A stretch of DNA of 32,149 bases, taken from assembly GCA_001304015.1 (NCBI GenBank), contig LJUY01000025.1, positions 1-32,149 of the forward strand. The letters are read 5' to 3'. Below are positions 31,222 through 32,149 of the stretch, piece by piece. A program made the position numbers and the translations under genes. The stretch's first letter is position 1; each line of letters begins with the position of its first letter. Under the pieces are notes generated by a model. That model made no database searches. It was not told the origin of the DNA and was given only the letters and a program-made list of their open reading frames with translations. Origin of the DNA: a candidate division Zixibacteria bacterium SM23_81. GTDB taxonomy: Bacteria > SM23-81.

Positions 31222-32075
31222 GTTTCCCAATCAGACATCGCCTGGAGTACTGGTCAGCTCGCGTGCTTGCTGCTCTTGTTCGGCTGCTGCCTCTGAGGTT
31301 AGGGTGGGCTCTGGGCGCAATTCTGGGTCAGCTGGCTTTTTCAATAGTTCGCGTTCGCCGGCGAGTGACCATGGAGAATCTCCACCACGCTTTTTCCGAA
31401 AGCCGGAGCCATAGAGAATTGACCAAAATTGGCGCTAGATGCTACCGGAACTTGGGCCGCGGCTTGGTGGAGTTTTGCCGTTTTCCCAGCTTGACCCGCC
31501 GGAACCTGAGCCGGATACTCGAGATCGAGGGCCTGGAGCACTGTACACGAGGTCTGGCTCAAGGCAAGGGAGTCATCATACTCAGCGGGCACTTTGGCGC
31601 CTGGGAGTTGTTATCTCCAGCCTTTGGCCTGCTTGTCTCTCGGCATCGTCGTCAAGTAGGCATCGCGATCCACCGGATCGGCCACACACCTTGGGGAGTA
31701 GTTCGTTCTCTGCGCCGGAATCGTCTGGTGATCATCTTGGCAGACCAAGATGGTGGCCGGGATGGGATTTTCATCCCTTTCTTGGGGCGATTAGCCTCCA
31801 CAGCTCGGGGGGCGGCCCGTTTCGCCATGGAGACCGGGGCCACCGTACTGATGAGCTTCGTGGTCAGGCAGCCGGGGAATCGACACCGATTGATCATCCA
31901 TCCGGCCATGGAAATTCCTCGAAGTTGCAATCGAGAGGAGGATCTTTTCGAGATCTTAAAGACATATACCCAATGTCTTGAGACCTATGTGCGGATCTAT
32001 CCTGAACAATGGTTTTGGCCCCATCGACGCTGGAAAAGTCGTCCGCCAGCCGATGATCCGGCAGCCCCAACCTGA
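31218..32075 (+). CDS. LpxL/HtrB-family lipid A biosynthesis acyltransferase
   Basis: This inner-membrane enzyme adds a secondary acyl chain to lipid A precursors or related glycolipids. The 285-residue protein has one N-terminal membrane segment (about 16-45), the catalytic HxxxxE motif as SGHFGAWEL (His125, Glu130), ADQDGGRDGIFIPFLG (substrate pocket), and a C-terminal YPEQWFWPHRRWKSRP, which is characteristic of the family. Length is slightly below the 300 or so of E. coli LpxL. ATG 31218 overlaps the stop of the peptidase gene (ATGA); GTG 31206 is an alternative four codons earlier. The next gene appears to be a heptosyltransferase, consistent with an LPS operon. The acyl chain and position cannot be told from sequence. 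Confidence 0.9.
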   Translation: MSFPIRHRLEYWSARVLAALVRLLPLRLGWALGAILGQLAFSIVRVRRRVTMENLHHAFSESRSHRELTKIGARCYRNLGRGLVEFCRFPSLTRRNLSRILEIEGLEHCTRGLAQGKGVIILSGHFGAWELLSPAFGLLVSRHRRQVGIAIHRIGHTPWGVVRSLRRNRLVIILADQDGGRDGIFIPFLGRLASTARGAARFAMETGATVLMSFVVRQPGNRHRLIIHPAMEIPRSCNREEDLFEILKTYTQCLETYVRIYPEQWFWPHRRWKSRPPADDPAAPT

Positions 32076-32085
32076 GGAGATCATT

Positions 32086-32149
32086 TTGAAGGCTGACAGG
32101 ACTCAGTGCCATAATGATAATGATGATCTGGAAAGGATTCTGGTGATCC
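32086..32149 (+). CDS. Start of a probable family-9 glycosyltransferase (heptosyltransferase-like), 3' truncated
   Basis: TTG 32086 is preceded by AGGAG (32075-32079) six bases upstream and opens a frame to the window end: 21 residues ending DLERILVI. The terminal RILVI resembles the first strand of family-9 glycosyltransferases (usually RILVIR followed by SLGD). The position directly after an LpxL-type gene fits lipopolysaccharide core synthesis. The call rests on very few residues. Confidence 0.4.
   Translation, partial: MKADRTQCHNDNDDLERILVI

Noticed and set aside
1-32149. CRISPR array, tRNA, insertion sequence or phage genes
   Set aside because: No regular short repeats with spacers, tRNA-like arms, transposase or phage motifs were seen by eye; short tRNAs could still be missed.

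Overview
The window looks like chromosomal DNA from an uncultured, Gram-negative bacterium. Two large exported proteins end in the FlgD-like / type IX-type tail (the NYPNPF and LGQ.VR.LVD motifs) that is typical of the FCB superphylum and neighbouring candidate phyla such as KSB1, Zixibacteria and Latescibacteria. An outer membrane is implied by a beta-barrel fragment, an LptE-like lipoprotein, an LpxL-type acyltransferase and the start of a probable family-9 glycosyltransferase. The exact phylum cannot be fixed from this sequence alone. No tRNA, rRNA, insertion sequence, phage gene or CRISPR array was seen.

Layout. Bases 1-1652 (+): end of an outer-membrane barrel, a DUF378 membrane protein with a strong terminator, and a methyltransferase. 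Bases 1747-6347 (-): a four-gene polyamine-type operon, in transcription order pyruvoyl-dependent arginine decarboxylase, deoxyhypusine-synthase-like protein, agmatinase, and an unusual methyltransferase/D-Ala-D-Ala-ligase-like (ATP-grasp) fusion. Bases 6348-7392: a decayed stretch with remnants of an anti-sigma-type ATPase and of glucose-6-phosphate isomerase. Bases 7405-8761 (+): rpiA and rpe, overlapping. Bases 9130-10828 (+): a dihydrolipoamide-dehydrogenase-like flavoprotein and a small conserved protein. Bases 11165-12532 (+): a secreted tail-bearing protein framed by a textbook promoter and a textbook terminator. Bases 12736-17266 (+): an MscS channel with a cyclic-nucleotide-binding domain, then an exonuclease-DinG helicase. 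Bases 17277-18077 (-): a rhomboid protease. Bases 18334-24866 (+): hutH, hutU and hutI for histidine breakdown, interrupted by a seven-repeat SBBP secreted protein. Bases 24871-32149 (+): lptE, thiE, a cysteine desulfurase, an isochorismatase-family hydrolase, an exported unknown, mnmA, a gluzincin membrane peptidase, an LpxL-like acyltransferase and the start of a glycosyltransferase.

How the genes work together. Arginine would pass through agmatine to putrescine, and the deoxyhypusine-synthase-like enzyme probably builds a larger polyamine. The fourth gene, a methyltransferase joined to an amide-bond-forming ligase, has no obvious place in known polyamine routes and is the best candidate for undescribed chemistry. 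The hut genes take histidine to formiminoglutamate, with no hutG or ftcD in view. The cysteine desulfurase can feed sulfur to MnmA. The last genes serve envelope assembly.
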